A stretch of 64,000 bases of DNA from Thiodiazotropha sp050305635 (GTDB taxonomy: Bacteria > Pseudomonadota > Gammaproteobacteria > Chromatiales > Chromatiaceae), in contig JBNLFS010000079.1 of assembly GCA_050305635.1 (NCBI GenBank), forward strand, positions 1 to 64,000. Reading direction: 5' to 3'. The notes under the pieces were generated by a model. It saw only the letters and a list, made by a program, of their open reading frames with translations, searched no databases and was not told the origin of the DNA. Both the position numbers and the translations under genes were made by a program. Shown in pieces: positions 19,662-28,976 of the stretch; positions within the stretch are counted from its first letter, which is position 1; each line of letters opens with the position of its first letter.

Positions 19662-19907
19662 ATGATTGACACGAAACTGATCGACGAACTGACGGAACGG
19701 CTCTCCAACTCCCTGCCCAGTGGCATTCAGGCTTTGCAGGGTGATGTTCGCAAGACCCTGAGAGCCGGACTTGAAGCCGGTCTTTCCAGGCTGGATCTGG
19801 TGACCCGCGAAGAGTTCGAAGTACAGGCTGCTGTGTTATCCCGTACCAGAGAGAAGCTGGAACGCCTCGAACAACGCCTCAAGACGCTGGAATCGCCACA
19901 GTCCTGA
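19662..19907 (+). CDS. ubiK: Ubiquinone biosynthesis accessory factor UbiK
   Basis: Small protein of 81 aa of the YqiC/BMFP family. Seen: N-terminal amphipathic helix (LIDELTERLSNSLP), DVRKTLRAGLEAGLSRLDLVTREEFEVQ, and a C-terminal coiled coil (LSRTREKLERLEQRLKTLE). UbiK works with UbiJ to organise the cytosolic ubiquinone-modifying enzymes. No Shine-Dalgarno is obvious. comM follows 120 bases later on the same strand, the usual gene order in gammaproteobacteria. Confidence 0.92.
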   Translation: MIDTKLIDELTERLSNSLPSGIQALQGDVRKTLRAGLEAGLSRLDLVTREEFEVQAAVLSRTREKLERLEQRLKTLESPQS

Positions 19908-20027
19908 TCGGTCAATAATGGGTCTCTGAGCGCCCTTTCCCGCATTCTGACGCGTTCAGCTGCACCATAGCCATACAATCCGACGACAGGGATCGAGCGT
20001 CACAACCAACGACCAGGGAAGGAACCC

Positions 20028-21551
20028 ATGTCACTTGCCATCCTCTATTCCCGGGCTCAGGCCGGCATTCATGCACCCCTGGTGACCGTTGAAGTTCACC
20101 TGTCGAATGGCCTCCCCGCCCTGTCCATCGTCGGATTGCCCGAACTGGCGGTACGCGAAAGCAAAGACCGGGTTCGGGGCGCACTGATCAACAGCCACTT
20201 CGAATTCCCGGCCCGCCGCATCACCATCAACCTCGCGCCGGCGGATCTGCCAAAGGAGGGCGGTCGCTTCGATCTGCCGATTGCCCTGGGGATACTCGCG
20301 GCATCCGGGCAGTTGCCCAAGGAGCACCTGCAGAATTACGAGTTTTTCGGCGAACTGGCCCTGTCGGGAGCGCTGCGTCCGGTGACCGGAGTGCTGCCTG
20401 CCGCGTTGGCGTGCAAAGAGGCCGCCCGCACTCTGCTGCTGCCACAGACCAACCAGAATGAGGCCCTGCTGGTGAGCGATCTGGCGTGTTACGCGGCAGA
20501 TCATCTGCTCGAAGTCTGCGCCCATCTCAATGGGGTCGAACCCTTGCGACTGCAGACCGCACCGCAAACCGGGGAGTGCGACACAACATTCCCCGATATG
20601 AAGGATGTATTGGGTCAACCCCAGGCCCGCAGGGCTCTGGAGGTGTCTGCCGCGGGCAGCCATTCTCTGTTGTATATCGGCCCTCCGGGTACCGGCAAGT
20701 CAATGCTCGCATCCCGTCTGCCCGGCATCCTGCCGCCCATGACGGAGCAGGAGGCGCTGGAGAGCGCTGCGATCCGATCCGTCTCCAGCACGACCCCAAT
20801 CGCAGTGAGCAACTGGCGTCAGCGCCCGTTTCGCGCACCCCATCATACGGCTTCTGCGGTGGCTCTGGTGGGCGGGGGAAGTCACCCGAAACCCGGGGAA
20901 GTTTCCCTGGCACATCAAGGGGTGTTGTTTCTCGATGAACTCCCTGAATTCGATCGGCGCGTTCTGGAGGTGCTGCGTGAACCCCTGGAGAACGGCCAGA
21001 TCACCATCTCGCGGGCCAATCAACAGGTGGATTACCCGGCAAGATTTCAACTCATTGCGGCCATGAACCCCTGCCCATGCGGTCACCTGGGGGACGGCAG
21101 CAGCCGCTGTCAGTGCACCCTGGAACAGATTCGCCGTTATCGCAGCCGCATCTCCGGCCCGTTACTGGATCGTATCGATCTGCATGTGGAAGTCCCCCGG
21201 CAACCCATCCGTCTCGGCAACGCGGGGCCACGCATGATGCAGGAGGACAGTGCTCAGGTACGCCTGCGGGTAACGGCGGCGCGGACACGCCAACTGCAAC
21301 GCCAGGGCAAGACCAATCAGGCGCTCTCAGGTGAAGAGATCGAGCGGTATAGCCCGCTGGATGAAGTCGGCAGCACTCTGTTGCAGCGGGCTATTGAACA
21401 ACTCGGGTTGTCGCTACGCGCATATCATCGGATTGTTAAAGTTGCGCGAACGGTTGCAGACCTGGAAGGTGTGGAGGCTATTGAGCCGAGACATGTCAGC
21501 GAGGCTATCGGGTATCGGCGACTGGATCGCAGTCCTCTTGGCCAAACGTAA
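20028..21551 (+). CDS. comM: YifB/ComM-family Mg-chelatase-like AAA+ ATPase
   Basis: Hexameric AAA+ protein of 507 aa. The N-terminal ChlI-like domain (VEVHLSNGLPALSIVGLPELAVRESKDRVRGAL, in parts) is followed by Walker A GPPGTGKS, Walker B GVLFLDELPEF, sensor NPCPCGHLGD and a C-terminal helical domain. In Vibrio and Acinetobacter ComM is a bidirectional branch-migration helicase for integrating transformed DNA. AAGGAA close before the ATG supports the start. No terminator is seen after it. Confidence 0.94.
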   Translation: MSLAILYSRAQAGIHAPLVTVEVHLSNGLPALSIVGLPELAVRESKDRVRGALINSHFEFPARRITINLAPADLPKEGGRFDLPIALGILAASGQLPKEHLQNYEFFGELALSGALRPVTGVLPAALACKEAARTLLLPQTNQNEALLVSDLACYAADHLLEVCAHLNGVEPLRLQTAPQTGECDTTFPDMKDVLGQPQARRALEVSAAGSHSLLYIGPPGTGKSMLASRLPGILPPMTEQEALESAAIRSVSSTTPIAVSNWRQRPFRAPHHTASAVALVGGGSHPKPGEVSLAHQGVLFLDELPEFDRRVLEVLREPLENGQITISRANQQVDYPARFQLIAAMNPCPCGHLGDGSSRCQCTLEQIRRYRSRISGPLLDRIDLHVEVPRQPIRLGNAGPRMMQEDSAQVRLRVTAARTRQLQRQGKTNQALSGEEIERYSPLDEVGSTLLQRAIEQLGLSLRAYHRIVKVARTVADLEGVEAIEPRHVSEAIGYRRLDRSPLGQT

Positions 21552-22017
21552 CAACAGATTTATTTAAACGCATTTCAATACAAAATAACGATAACGTCAG
21601 AACATAGCCTCCCGCACTTCCATCACCCCTATAGTCTAGTAGGTATCGAGTTATATAGGCTACGAGAATAGGAACTCACCCCCTCTGAATGAACCCACCT
21701 CAACGAAACAGGTGCATCGTCTCTCTATTCATAGAGACAAGTGTTCCACTAGCGTTGCATGATTTACAACAGATCATACGACATGAGTTGATTCCCCACA
21801 GCTCGAGAGTAATGCACTCAAGCATTAAATTAATTAAACAGCACTTGTACTTTTGAAGTAATCACACAAAACTTGTCTGGGATCGATTGAATGCTTGACG
21901 TGGATCAATTGTCTGCCTGAGTTAATAACCTAAGATCCGCAAGGTTTTTAGGATTACACGCGGTCGTTCATACAACAGTTCGTTGGGAACAGCCGCTTTC
22001 TGTTAGGGAAAATAAGC
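21552..22017 (+). promoter_or_regulatory. AT-rich leader of the lipid cluster with an FNR-type class II promoter
   Basis: The 466-base region holds no gene. TTGACGTGGATCAA at 21895-21908 matches the FNR consensus TTGAT-N4-ATCAA at nine of ten positions. TAAGAT at 21931-21936 matches four of six -10 bases. A start seven bases later (about 21943) puts the box centre at -41.5, the class II activator position. A small palindrome TACTTTTGAAGTA lies at 21848-21860. Dnr/Anr proteins read the same box, so the exact regulator is open. Confidence 0.6.
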
Positions 22018-23277
22018 GTGATTGACAATCATCCTCGTCGTGTAGTGGTCACTGGTTACGGTGCCGCATGTTCATTGGGTAATAGTGTTGAGGAGATATG
22101 GACATCGATCACCGACTATAAAGTCGGTTACAAATATTTTGATCACAAGGAACCAAATATCGTCTCAAGGTTTTACGGAAAGATGGATGTAAAACCTTCT
22201 CTGAAAGGCTACCCCAAAGCCATACTTAAATTTCTCCCGGAATTCGCAAAACTCGGTATAGCCGTCGCAGGAGAAGCCATAACCATGGCCTTCGGAGCGG
22301 ATAGCGACATTAAAGATAGCTATGATCCATTCGAGTGTGGAGTGATATTCGGCACGGGCTGGGGATCGTTGGATGAGGCAACGGTAGAGATCAAAAACTA
22401 CCATGACATGGGAATGGCCTCTCCCTTCTCTAACCTGATTGTAATGCCCAATGTTGCAACCGCTGCCATGTCGATACATTGGGATTTGCGTGGCTATCAG
22501 AACACACCCATTGCCGCATGCGCAACCGGTAGCATAGCCATTGGTGACGCCTATGAGATCATTCGCTCAGGTCGAGCAAAGATGATGATCGCTGGTGGTG
22601 GTGAAAGTATTCGAGAAGACTTCTGTGTATGGAGCATCGACGCCTTACGCGCCCTATCCAAGGAACAGGATGTATTAGAGAGAGCATGCTGTCCGTTTAG
22701 CGCCGATCGAAGCGGTTTCGTACTATCGGAGGGTGCCGCAGTACTTTGTCTTGAGGAGATGGAATCCGCTCAAGCACGGGGAGCAAACATCCTGGGCGAG
22801 ATTATTGGATACGGTAACTATTCCGATGCCAGAGACATCACTTCACCCGCCGAGGACCTACTGGCAAGAACCAAAACAATCACCACTGCATTCCAGCGCG
22901 CCGGTGTATCAGTGGATTCCATAGATTACATCAACACACATGGGACCTCGACTCCTCTCAATGATCTTAACGAGACAAAAACACTGAAACGGGCATTGGG
23001 CGAACATGCCTTCAGCATCCCCATGTCGAGCACTAAAAGTTATACCGGTCATTTGGTGGGAGGCGCCGGCGCTATCGAGTCGATCTTTTGTTTAAAGACA
23101 CTAGAAACCGGACTCATGCCCGCCACCATCCATTTGGAGAAACCCGATCCCGAATGTGACCTCGACTTCATCCCGAATACCCATCGATATAAAGACGGGA
23201 TTCGACGTGTCTTGAACGTAAATTACGGATTTGGCGGCTCAAACAGCGCACTCTTATTTGAAGGCTTCAACGCATGA
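22018..23277 (+). CDS. Beta-ketoacyl-ACP synthase (KAS I/II type)
   Basis: Decarboxylating condensing enzyme of 419 aa that elongates an ACP-bound acyl chain. The full C-H-H triad is present: Cys168 in AACATGS, His308 in THGTSTPLND and His345 in TGHLVGGAGA, with Lys340. The start is GTG at 22018 with AGGGA eight bases upstream. It is the first gene of a twelve-gene same-strand cluster and overlaps the next by four bases. Composition is AT-richer than upstream genes (22141-22200 counts 23 of 60 G+C). It is distinct from housekeeping FabF by context; chain length and substrate are unknown. Confidence 0.92.
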   Translation: MIDNHPRRVVVTGYGAACSLGNSVEEIWTSITDYKVGYKYFDHKEPNIVSRFYGKMDVKPSLKGYPKAILKFLPEFAKLGIAVAGEAITMAFGADSDIKDSYDPFECGVIFGTGWGSLDEATVEIKNYHDMGMASPFSNLIVMPNVATAAMSIHWDLRGYQNTPIAACATGSIAIGDAYEIIRSGRAKMMIAGGGESIREDFCVWSIDALRALSKEQDVLERACCPFSADRSGFVLSEGAAVLCLEEMESAQARGANILGEIIGYGNYSDARDITSPAEDLLARTKTITTAFQRAGVSVDSIDYINTHGTSTPLNDLNETKTLKRALGEHAFSIPMSSTKSYTGHLVGGAGAIESIFCLKTLETGLMPATIHLEKPDPECDLDFIPNTHRYKDGIRRVLNVNYGFGGSNSALLFEGFNA

Positions 23278-24086
23278 GTGTGATTCGGTTTGAAAAGGAT
23301 GAGCTTGAGGCATGGGCCGACTATTCAGGTGACTATAACCCAATCCACTTCGATGAGCAGATCGCAGATAAGGCGATCGGAATGGGCGGCGTTGTGATAC
23401 ATGGCATGTTGGCCATGCTGCACGTTAAGTCATCGCATTCATCCATGGACTGGGCGGAGAAGGACTGGATCGAGTGGCGGGCACAACTGCGTTCTGCCAT
23501 GCCGTTGAACACCGAGTATCAATTAGAATCTCGCGTTGTATCTCCCGAAAGCGAAATACGCTTCAAGTTGAAGTCCGTACAAGCTGAGCAAGTCAAAATC
23601 AATGGTCAGTGCAGAATCACGGATTTCGATACCGACCCATACCTGGATCGTGATCGGCTGAGTATCCCTGCACAAGCAGCACGGGAAGCACTCGAGAAAT
23701 TTCGCATCCAGTTTCCCGAAATGTCCGCTGCGTGGATTGCGATAGACGCAATGATATTCTCCCACTACATCAACAAGCATGCCGATGAAGTGTTTCAAGG
23801 GATATCCGCTCGTTACCGAGACACACAGAACTCTCCCATTCCCGCTCTTGAAAATATCGTAACCATGCAGACTCATCACAACGATATTTTCAGAAGCACT
23901 TTGCTGCACGATGGAGATTTCAGCAACCTGGAAAGCTTTGAGTACAGCTACTACATTACGGATGAACTTTTCACAAAAGATTCTGTTTTTCTCATTGTTG
24001 AATTACCCGTATGGATCAACAGCAGTCTTTCACAGGTAGTACAGATTGGCCTAATGGCCAGACATCTCCCTACCGCCACTATCTAA
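23274..24086 (+). CDS. MaoC-like hotdog dehydratase
   Basis: Protein of 270 aa. The hydratase-2 motif SGDYNPIHFD (catalytic Asp20 and His25) lies near the N terminus, followed by GMGGVVIHGMLAM, typical of MaoC/R-hydratase enzymes. Residues after about 140 form a second region that may be a degenerate second hotdog, as in double-hotdog dehydratases, since its own catalytic motif is not visible. It would dehydrate 3-hydroxyacyl-ACP to enoyl-ACP. It overlaps the ketosynthase gene by four bases and ends inside the ribosome-binding site of the ACP gene. Confidence 0.85.
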   Translation: MSVIRFEKDELEAWADYSGDYNPIHFDEQIADKAIGMGGVVIHGMLAMLHVKSSHSSMDWAEKDWIEWRAQLRSAMPLNTEYQLESRVVSPESEIRFKLKSVQAEQVKINGQCRITDFDTDPYLDRDRLSIPAQAAREALEKFRIQFPEMSAAWIAIDAMIFSHYINKHADEVFQGISARYRDTQNSPIPALENIVTMQTHHNDIFRSTLLHDGDFSNLESFEYSYYITDELFTKDSVFLIVELPVWINSSLSQVVQIGLMARHLPTATI

Positions 24087-24095
24087 GGAGCATAT

Positions 24096-24341
24096 ATGAA
24101 CGAGATATTCGATTTCCTATCTGAGGAGATGGGTAAACTGGTCGATTTCGATGTTGAACAGATGAACAATGACACCGGACTCGATGAACTCGGACTGGTG
24201 AGTCTTGACTATGTTTCCCTGCAACTTGCGATCCGTAAAAAATACAGCGTTGAGATCGATTTCGACGATTTTACTTCAGGCCAGATAACCACCATTGGTC
24301 AGTTTTGCCGTTACATAGAAGACCGTCTGGCCGTAGCCTGA
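24096..24341 (+). CDS. Acyl carrier protein
   Basis: Small acidic carrier of 81 aa. The phosphopantetheine attachment site is Ser36 in LDELGLVSLDYVSL, where family members read G-x-DS-L; here Asp before Ser is Val, an uncommon variant. AAGGAG overlaps the upstream stop codon and lies six bases before the ATG. It is dedicated to this cluster by position. No phosphopantetheinyl transferase is encoded in the window. Confidence 0.92.
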   Translation: MNEIFDFLSEEMGKLVDFDVEQMNNDTGLDELGLVSLDYVSLQLAIRKKYSVEIDFDDFTSGQITTIGQFCRYIEDRLAVA

Positions 24342-24365
24342 GATCAATTCAAGGAGAACAGAATC

Positions 24366-25280
24366 GTGAGTGGACTAGAAACAATCGCAAAATTCGGCTG
24401 TATTTCCGACGAAAACCGCTGGAACGCCAACCGCTACGACTTTCCTTGGCTGTCGGAACTCGATGAACATGACCGAGAAATAATCAAATTACTTGATTGT
24501 TTGCGTGACGGCGAGTATTCAGGACAAGCTTCAACCACGCAATTCTATGACATGCTGATCACAGCAAAGAAGAACGGTTACCCCGAAGAACTCGTTGCAG
24601 ACTGGTCGCCCCTGTTCTCTTACATGTACACGATTGTCTACGAAGAGATGCGTCACGGAATCGTTCTCGGACTTCTGTATCACTATGTGACAACAGGCGA
24701 AACAAACTATATCGCGCAGGTCGATGTGCGTGATTTTGGCAAGCGCTATATATGGTGTTATGAAGAGCGACGTTACTGGGATAAATACAGTTATATCCTG
24801 ACTCACTTGTTTTCCGAAGTGATCAACACAGAACTCTATCGAGATGTGGTTAACCGTGTACATCACCCGGAACTCAAAGCCGCCCTTGCCAACATTCGAA
24901 ATGACGAGGCGCGCCATATCGCTGCCTGGACAGCATTGATTAAAGACATGATAAATGCGGATCCCAGACATAAGAAATCTGCTTTGGAATCTCTGGAGAG
25001 AGGTCTTCTCTACCACAATGCAATGGTTCACGAAACCTACTTTGAAGGTCTGAACAAGATGCTGCCCTTGTTTCTAGCCAATCAGGGCGACAAACTCGAC
25101 CCGATCCGCCGAATAACCCGGCAGAAATACCGCATTCTGGTTGAGCTCTTCGGTGACGATAATCCCTACAGCGAGAAGGAAGTGCAGGACATGCATCTCA
25201 CCTATCTCCATACCGCATCAGGACACACTCGTGCAAAGTATTCCGAAGAGAATCCCAGCAATATCGAGTTTGTTGCCTAA
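24366..25280 (+). CDS. Ferritin-like diiron enzyme, possible acyl-ACP desaturase or oxygenase
   Basis: Helical protein of 304 aa with two diiron half-sites: YEEMRHG (Glu94 and His97) and NDEARH (Glu181 and His184), plus Glu151 or Glu156 in FSEVINTELY. The E-x-x-H pairs in four-helix bundles occur in acyl-ACP desaturases, AurF-type N-oxygenases and related oxidases. Next to an ACP gene, an acyl-ACP substrate is the simplest reading. The GTG start at 24366 is set by AAGGAG nine bases upstream. An O2-dependent enzyme under an FNR-type promoter would point to microaerobic use. Confidence 0.75.
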   Translation: MSGLETIAKFGCISDENRWNANRYDFPWLSELDEHDREIIKLLDCLRDGEYSGQASTTQFYDMLITAKKNGYPEELVADWSPLFSYMYTIVYEEMRHGIVLGLLYHYVTTGETNYIAQVDVRDFGKRYIWCYEERRYWDKYSYILTHLFSEVINTELYRDVVNRVHHPELKAALANIRNDEARHIAAWTALIKDMINADPRHKKSALESLERGLLYHNAMVHETYFEGLNKMLPLFLANQGDKLDPIRRITRQKYRILVELFGDDNPYSEKEVQDMHLTYLHTASGHTRAKYSEENPSNIEFVA

Positions 25281-25350
25281 CTAATTATTCGCGGAGCATT
25301 CCGGCACATGGGTCTGTTAGAACTTTCCTACAGACCCTAGGGGAAGGATT

Positions 25351-26091
25351 TTGTCAGATAATCATTGGATATTTGTCTCAGGCGGTAGCCGGGGTATTGG
25401 CGCCGGAATCGTTCGGCGCCTCACCCGCGCCGGCTATAGCGTAGCGTTCACTTATCTCTCCTCTCAGCAACAAGCTGAAGCATTGGCTAAAGATTGTTGC
25501 TATGACGATGTCTGGTGCAAAGCCATACGATGCGATATGAGCAATGCTGACCAAGTGAACGGACTCAGCGAATCGCTCACATCGGAACATGGTGCTCCCG
25601 CTGGTATCGTAAACAACGCCGGCATCACACGCGATTCACTGATCTTCATGATGGAGCGTGAGAAGTGGCATGACGTCCTGCGCAGTAACCTGGATTCAAC
25701 CTTCTATGCGAGCCACGCCTTCATTCCAAAAATGGCTGAAAACGGTGAAGGTTGCATCATCAATATGAGCTCCGTTACTGCGTTCAAAGGCAATCCAGGC
25801 CAATCGAACTATGCAGCGACAAAAGCGGCCATGATAGGAATGACAAAGTCGTTGGCTTCGGAACTCGGCCGATTTAATGTTCGTGTAAACGCGGTTGCGC
25901 CTGGCCTCATAGAAACTGAGATGGTCAGCAAAATGCCCGAAGCAGAGAAAAAGCGAATGCTTACCCATGTTCCGTTAAAACGCATGGGTACAGTAGACGA
26001 CGTCGCTGCCATGGTCGAATTTCTTTTAAGTGAAGGTGCTCGCTACCTGACAGGTCAAACCTTCGTGGTGGATGGCGGCCTTACCGCCTAA
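25351..26091 (+). CDS. 3-oxoacyl-ACP reductase (FabG-type SDR)
   Basis: NADPH-dependent ketoreductase of 246 aa. Cofactor motif GGSRGIG at residues 11-17, NNAG at 88-91, and the catalytic tetrad Asn113, Ser141, Tyr154, Lys158 (YAATK) are all present. The C-terminal RYLTGQTFVVDGG is FabG-typical. The start is TTG at 25351 with GGAAGG directly upstream, a weak codon with a strong site. It would reduce the product of the cluster ketosynthase. The 70-base gap before it is the largest so far in the cluster. Confidence 0.93.
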   Translation: MSDNHWIFVSGGSRGIGAGIVRRLTRAGYSVAFTYLSSQQQAEALAKDCCYDDVWCKAIRCDMSNADQVNGLSESLTSEHGAPAGIVNNAGITRDSLIFMMEREKWHDVLRSNLDSTFYASHAFIPKMAENGEGCIINMSSVTAFKGNPGQSNYAATKAAMIGMTKSLASELGRFNVRVNAVAPGLIETEMVSKMPEAEKKRMLTHVPLKRMGTVDDVAAMVEFLLSEGARYLTGQTFVVDGGLTA

Positions 26092-26209
26092 CCAGAGCGC
26101 TTTATCGAAAATACAGCTTCGACAATTGTAATAAGGACTGCAAACGATCGATATTGTGTCTACCGATCAGGTGCAGATTCGCTATCGAATCCATAGAAGG
26201 GAACCATTC

Positions 26210-27406
26210 GTGCAGGAAATAACCCATCGTAAAACAATCGTCCTAACAGGTGCCACAGGCGCCCTTGGCATGGTGCTTCTGCCGAAACTTCTTAAAATGT
26301 ATCCGTACTCGGATCTTGTCGCATTAGTACGCGGCAAATCTGCCGACGATGCGCGGTTACGCCTGGATAAAGCACTTGACGACCCTGATTTGCTGGCCTC
26401 GGCAGGCGACAGAATCCGTGTATTACCAGCAGATGTGAGTAAACCGTTACTCGGACTTGACGAGGAAACAGCGCATGACTTGGCACGCACAACACACAAA
26501 CTGTTTCATCTGGCGGCAAACGTCCGTTTCAGCGCTACGCTTTCAGAATCCCGTGCCGGCAATGTTGACACTACCCGAGCCGTAATCGATTTTTCCAGAC
26601 ATTGCATAATACATAATCCTCAGGATTTTGAATTACATTATGTCTCTACTGCCTACGTAGTCGGCGATCGTAAAGGTCCTCTCTACGAGAACGAACTCGA
26701 TTGCGGCCAGGGCTTCTGGAACGCATACGAGCAATCAAAGCTTGAAGCTGAAAAACTCGCGGTCGAAGCCAGAAACGAGATGCCGGTTACTATTTATCGA
26801 CCCAGTCAAGTTATCTGTCTCACCGCTGATGGTAGAGTCCAGAAACTCTTTGGCTTCCTCGAATTCATGAAACTCGCCTGTTCCGGTCGCGCCATGATCA
26901 GTGTGCTACCAGCACGGCCCGAAGTCAGATCTGATATGGTACCGATCGACTACGTGTGTGACGCCATCGCCTACCTTAGCGGCCAACCCGATGCATTAAA
27001 TGGAAACTTTCTCCTCGCGGCAGGTCTCGATAACAGCCTTCGTCTCGACGAGGTCATCGACATTGCCTATGACGTTATTCGTCAGAGGGCTCCTGACATC
27101 GACAGCATCAGTAAACCACGGTTCCTACCACCCGAAACTTTCGAACAGCAGGTGAATGGCGGCAATGTCCATACAGCGCTGAGCGGGTTGCTTGGGATCT
27201 ATCAAACCTACCTGGTATATGATCGGGATTTCCAGGTTGATAATACCATGCAGCGTCTCGCTCAGGGCGGCATCAAACTCCCTCCCATGGATGATGTCAT
27301 TAGGACCAGTATCCGCTTTGTAGTTGAGAATCATTTCGACGCCGAAGCGATCGAGAGATTGAATCAATCGAGCATCGCAAAGCAGCTCAGCGCACAGTAT
27401 ACCTAG
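26210..27406 (+). CDS. Thioester-reductase-like SDR (fatty acyl reductase type)
   Basis: Extended SDR of about 398 aa related to the NAD_binding_4 family, which includes fatty-acyl reductases and NRPS/PKS terminal reductase domains. Seen: Rossmann GATGALG near residues 14-20, HLAANVRF, Ser in VSTAYV, and catalytic YEQSK (Tyr173, Lys177). It would release an ACP- or CoA-bound acyl chain as aldehyde or alcohol. The GTG at 26210 has AAGGGA seven bases upstream and opens just before the first beta strand; an in-frame GTG at 26156 is possible but poorly served. One base separates it from the next gene. Confidence 0.82.
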   Translation: MQEITHRKTIVLTGATGALGMVLLPKLLKMYPYSDLVALVRGKSADDARLRLDKALDDPDLLASAGDRIRVLPADVSKPLLGLDEETAHDLARTTHKLFHLAANVRFSATLSESRAGNVDTTRAVIDFSRHCIIHNPQDFELHYVSTAYVVGDRKGPLYENELDCGQGFWNAYEQSKLEAEKLAVEARNEMPVTIYRPSQVICLTADGRVQKLFGFLEFMKLACSGRAMISVLPARPEVRSDMVPIDYVCDAIAYLSGQPDALNGNFLLAAGLDNSLRLDEVIDIAYDVIRQRAPDIDSISKPRFLPPETFEQQVNGGNVHTALSGLLGIYQTYLVYDRDFQVDNTMQRLAQGGIKLPPMDDVIRTSIRFVVENHFDAEAIERLNQSSIAKQLSAQYT

Positions 27407-27407
27407 C

Positions 27408-28961
27408 ATGGACAAATCATTTGACATAGTTCTCGTGGGTGCAGGTATTGGCGGCCTTGCAGCAGGCAGTTTATTGGCGCAACAGGGACATCGGGTCCTC
27501 GTTCTCGATCGGCACACCAAACCAGGCGGCTATGCCACCAACTTCGAACGCGACGGATTCACCTTCGATGTCTCACTCCACGCCATCAATGGAGCCAGAC
27601 AGGGTTCACCCTCTTACCGCTGCCTCGAAGCCTGCGGTGTAGCTGATCGCGTAACATTCTTACCCCAGAAGAGCATCTATCGGCTGGTCACTGACAAGAA
27701 CGAATTGTTGATCGAACACTCCGGTGTCGATGGGTATAAACAATTCCTTAAAGAACAGTTTCCGGACGAAATTCACAATATCGATCTATTGTTCAAAGAA
27801 GCCGAGCACATGTTTCAAGAGGTTAGCAATTACCTCTATTCGCCACTACCGTTTTGGTTAAAACTTGCGATCACACCGTTCAAGTATCCTCGCCTGTTAC
27901 GCTACGACAAGTCGACCGTACATGATTTCTTCTCAAAATTCACAAACAACGAACGGCTCAAGGAGCTGCTTGCTGCCCAGTGGCCATACTACGGACTTCC
28001 ACCAAAGCAGCTAGCATTCTCATATTTTTCCTATCCTTTCTATGATTACCTAGCCTATGGCGGCTATTCCATAAAGGGTGGATCACAGAACCTTTCTGAT
28101 GCTTTTGTCGAGGTGATTCGAGAACACGGCGGTGATGTAATCCTTTCAAATAGCGCGACTCGAATTCACGTTGATAATGGTCGAGTTTCCGGTGTCAGCA
28201 CCCAAAAACTCGGATTGATTTCCTCACCCATTGTGATTAGCAATATCAATCCATTCGCTGTCGTAGAACTTGCCGGTCGTGAAGCCTTCAGTAAGCGCTT
28301 CCTCAAGCGCCTCCAGGAGAGCCGTCCCGCCATGTCGGGATTCCAAGTTTACCTGGGTCTTGACTGCACCCCGGGGGCACTGGGGGTTGGTGAAAAAGAG
28401 TACAGCGTCTTTAACAGTTACGATCTGAACTCTTCTGCACAGTTCGAGAAGATGGTTGCTGGACACTTCGATGGAGAAGAGGTCTGTTGGTTTCTCAATT
28501 TTTTCTCTAATCTTGACCCAAGTCTCGCCCCCGAAGGCAAATCAACCATGGGGATTTTCGTTCTACTTGCAGGCGATGACTGGCATAATCTGTCGAAAGC
28601 AGAGTATCGCGATAAGAAGAATGTCCTGGTAGCGCAGCTGATCGCACGAGCGGAACAACGTATTCCGGGCCTTTCTCAGCACATCGAGACCATCGAGGCA
28701 GGTTCGCCCCGAACCATGTCTAAATTCACCGGTAACCGCCTTGGCAGCATCAACGGATTCGCGCAAACAGTTGAACAATCGGGTTTACTCAAGCGCTTCC
28801 CAATGCGCTACCCGATAAAGGGTCTATATCAGGTCGGTTCCTGGACTTTTCCCGGTGGCGGTTACGTCGGCTCTATGCTCTCGGCCTGGGTTCTCGTCAA
28901 CCGGTATTTTCCCGCCAAAGGTTCATACGTAAAAACACTCTCCCGTATTTTCGCCAGTTGA
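27408..28961 (+). CDS. CrtI-type FAD-dependent oxidoreductase
   Basis: Flavoprotein of 517 aa in the phytoene desaturase / carotenoid isomerase / retinol saturase superfamily. The dinucleotide-binding motif VGAGIGGLAAG starts near residue 10, with DRHTKPGGYATNFERDG after it. The C-terminal GLYQVGSWTFPGGGYVGSML is the family FAD signature. No phytoene synthase, GGPP synthase or other carotenoid gene is nearby, so the substrate is more likely the acyl chain made by the neighbours, either saturated or desaturated. Confidence 0.85.
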   Translation: MDKSFDIVLVGAGIGGLAAGSLLAQQGHRVLVLDRHTKPGGYATNFERDGFTFDVSLHAINGARQGSPSYRCLEACGVADRVTFLPQKSIYRLVTDKNELLIEHSGVDGYKQFLKEQFPDEIHNIDLLFKEAEHMFQEVSNYLYSPLPFWLKLAITPFKYPRLLRYDKSTVHDFFSKFTNNERLKELLAAQWPYYGLPPKQLAFSYFSYPFYDYLAYGGYSIKGGSQNLSDAFVEVIREHGGDVILSNSATRIHVDNGRVSGVSTQKLGLISSPIVISNINPFAVVELAGREAFSKRFLKRLQESRPAMSGFQVYLGLDCTPGALGVGEKEYSVFNSYDLNSSAQFEKMVAGHFDGEEVCWFLNFFSNLDPSLAPEGKSTMGIFVLLAGDDWHNLSKAEYRDKKNVLVAQLIARAEQRIPGLSQHIETIEAGSPRTMSKFTGNRLGSINGFAQTVEQSGLLKRFPMRYPIKGLYQVGSWTFPGGGYVGSMLSAWVLVNRYFPAKGSYVKTLSRIFAS

Positions 28962-28976
28962 CCTGATTGGATAGCA

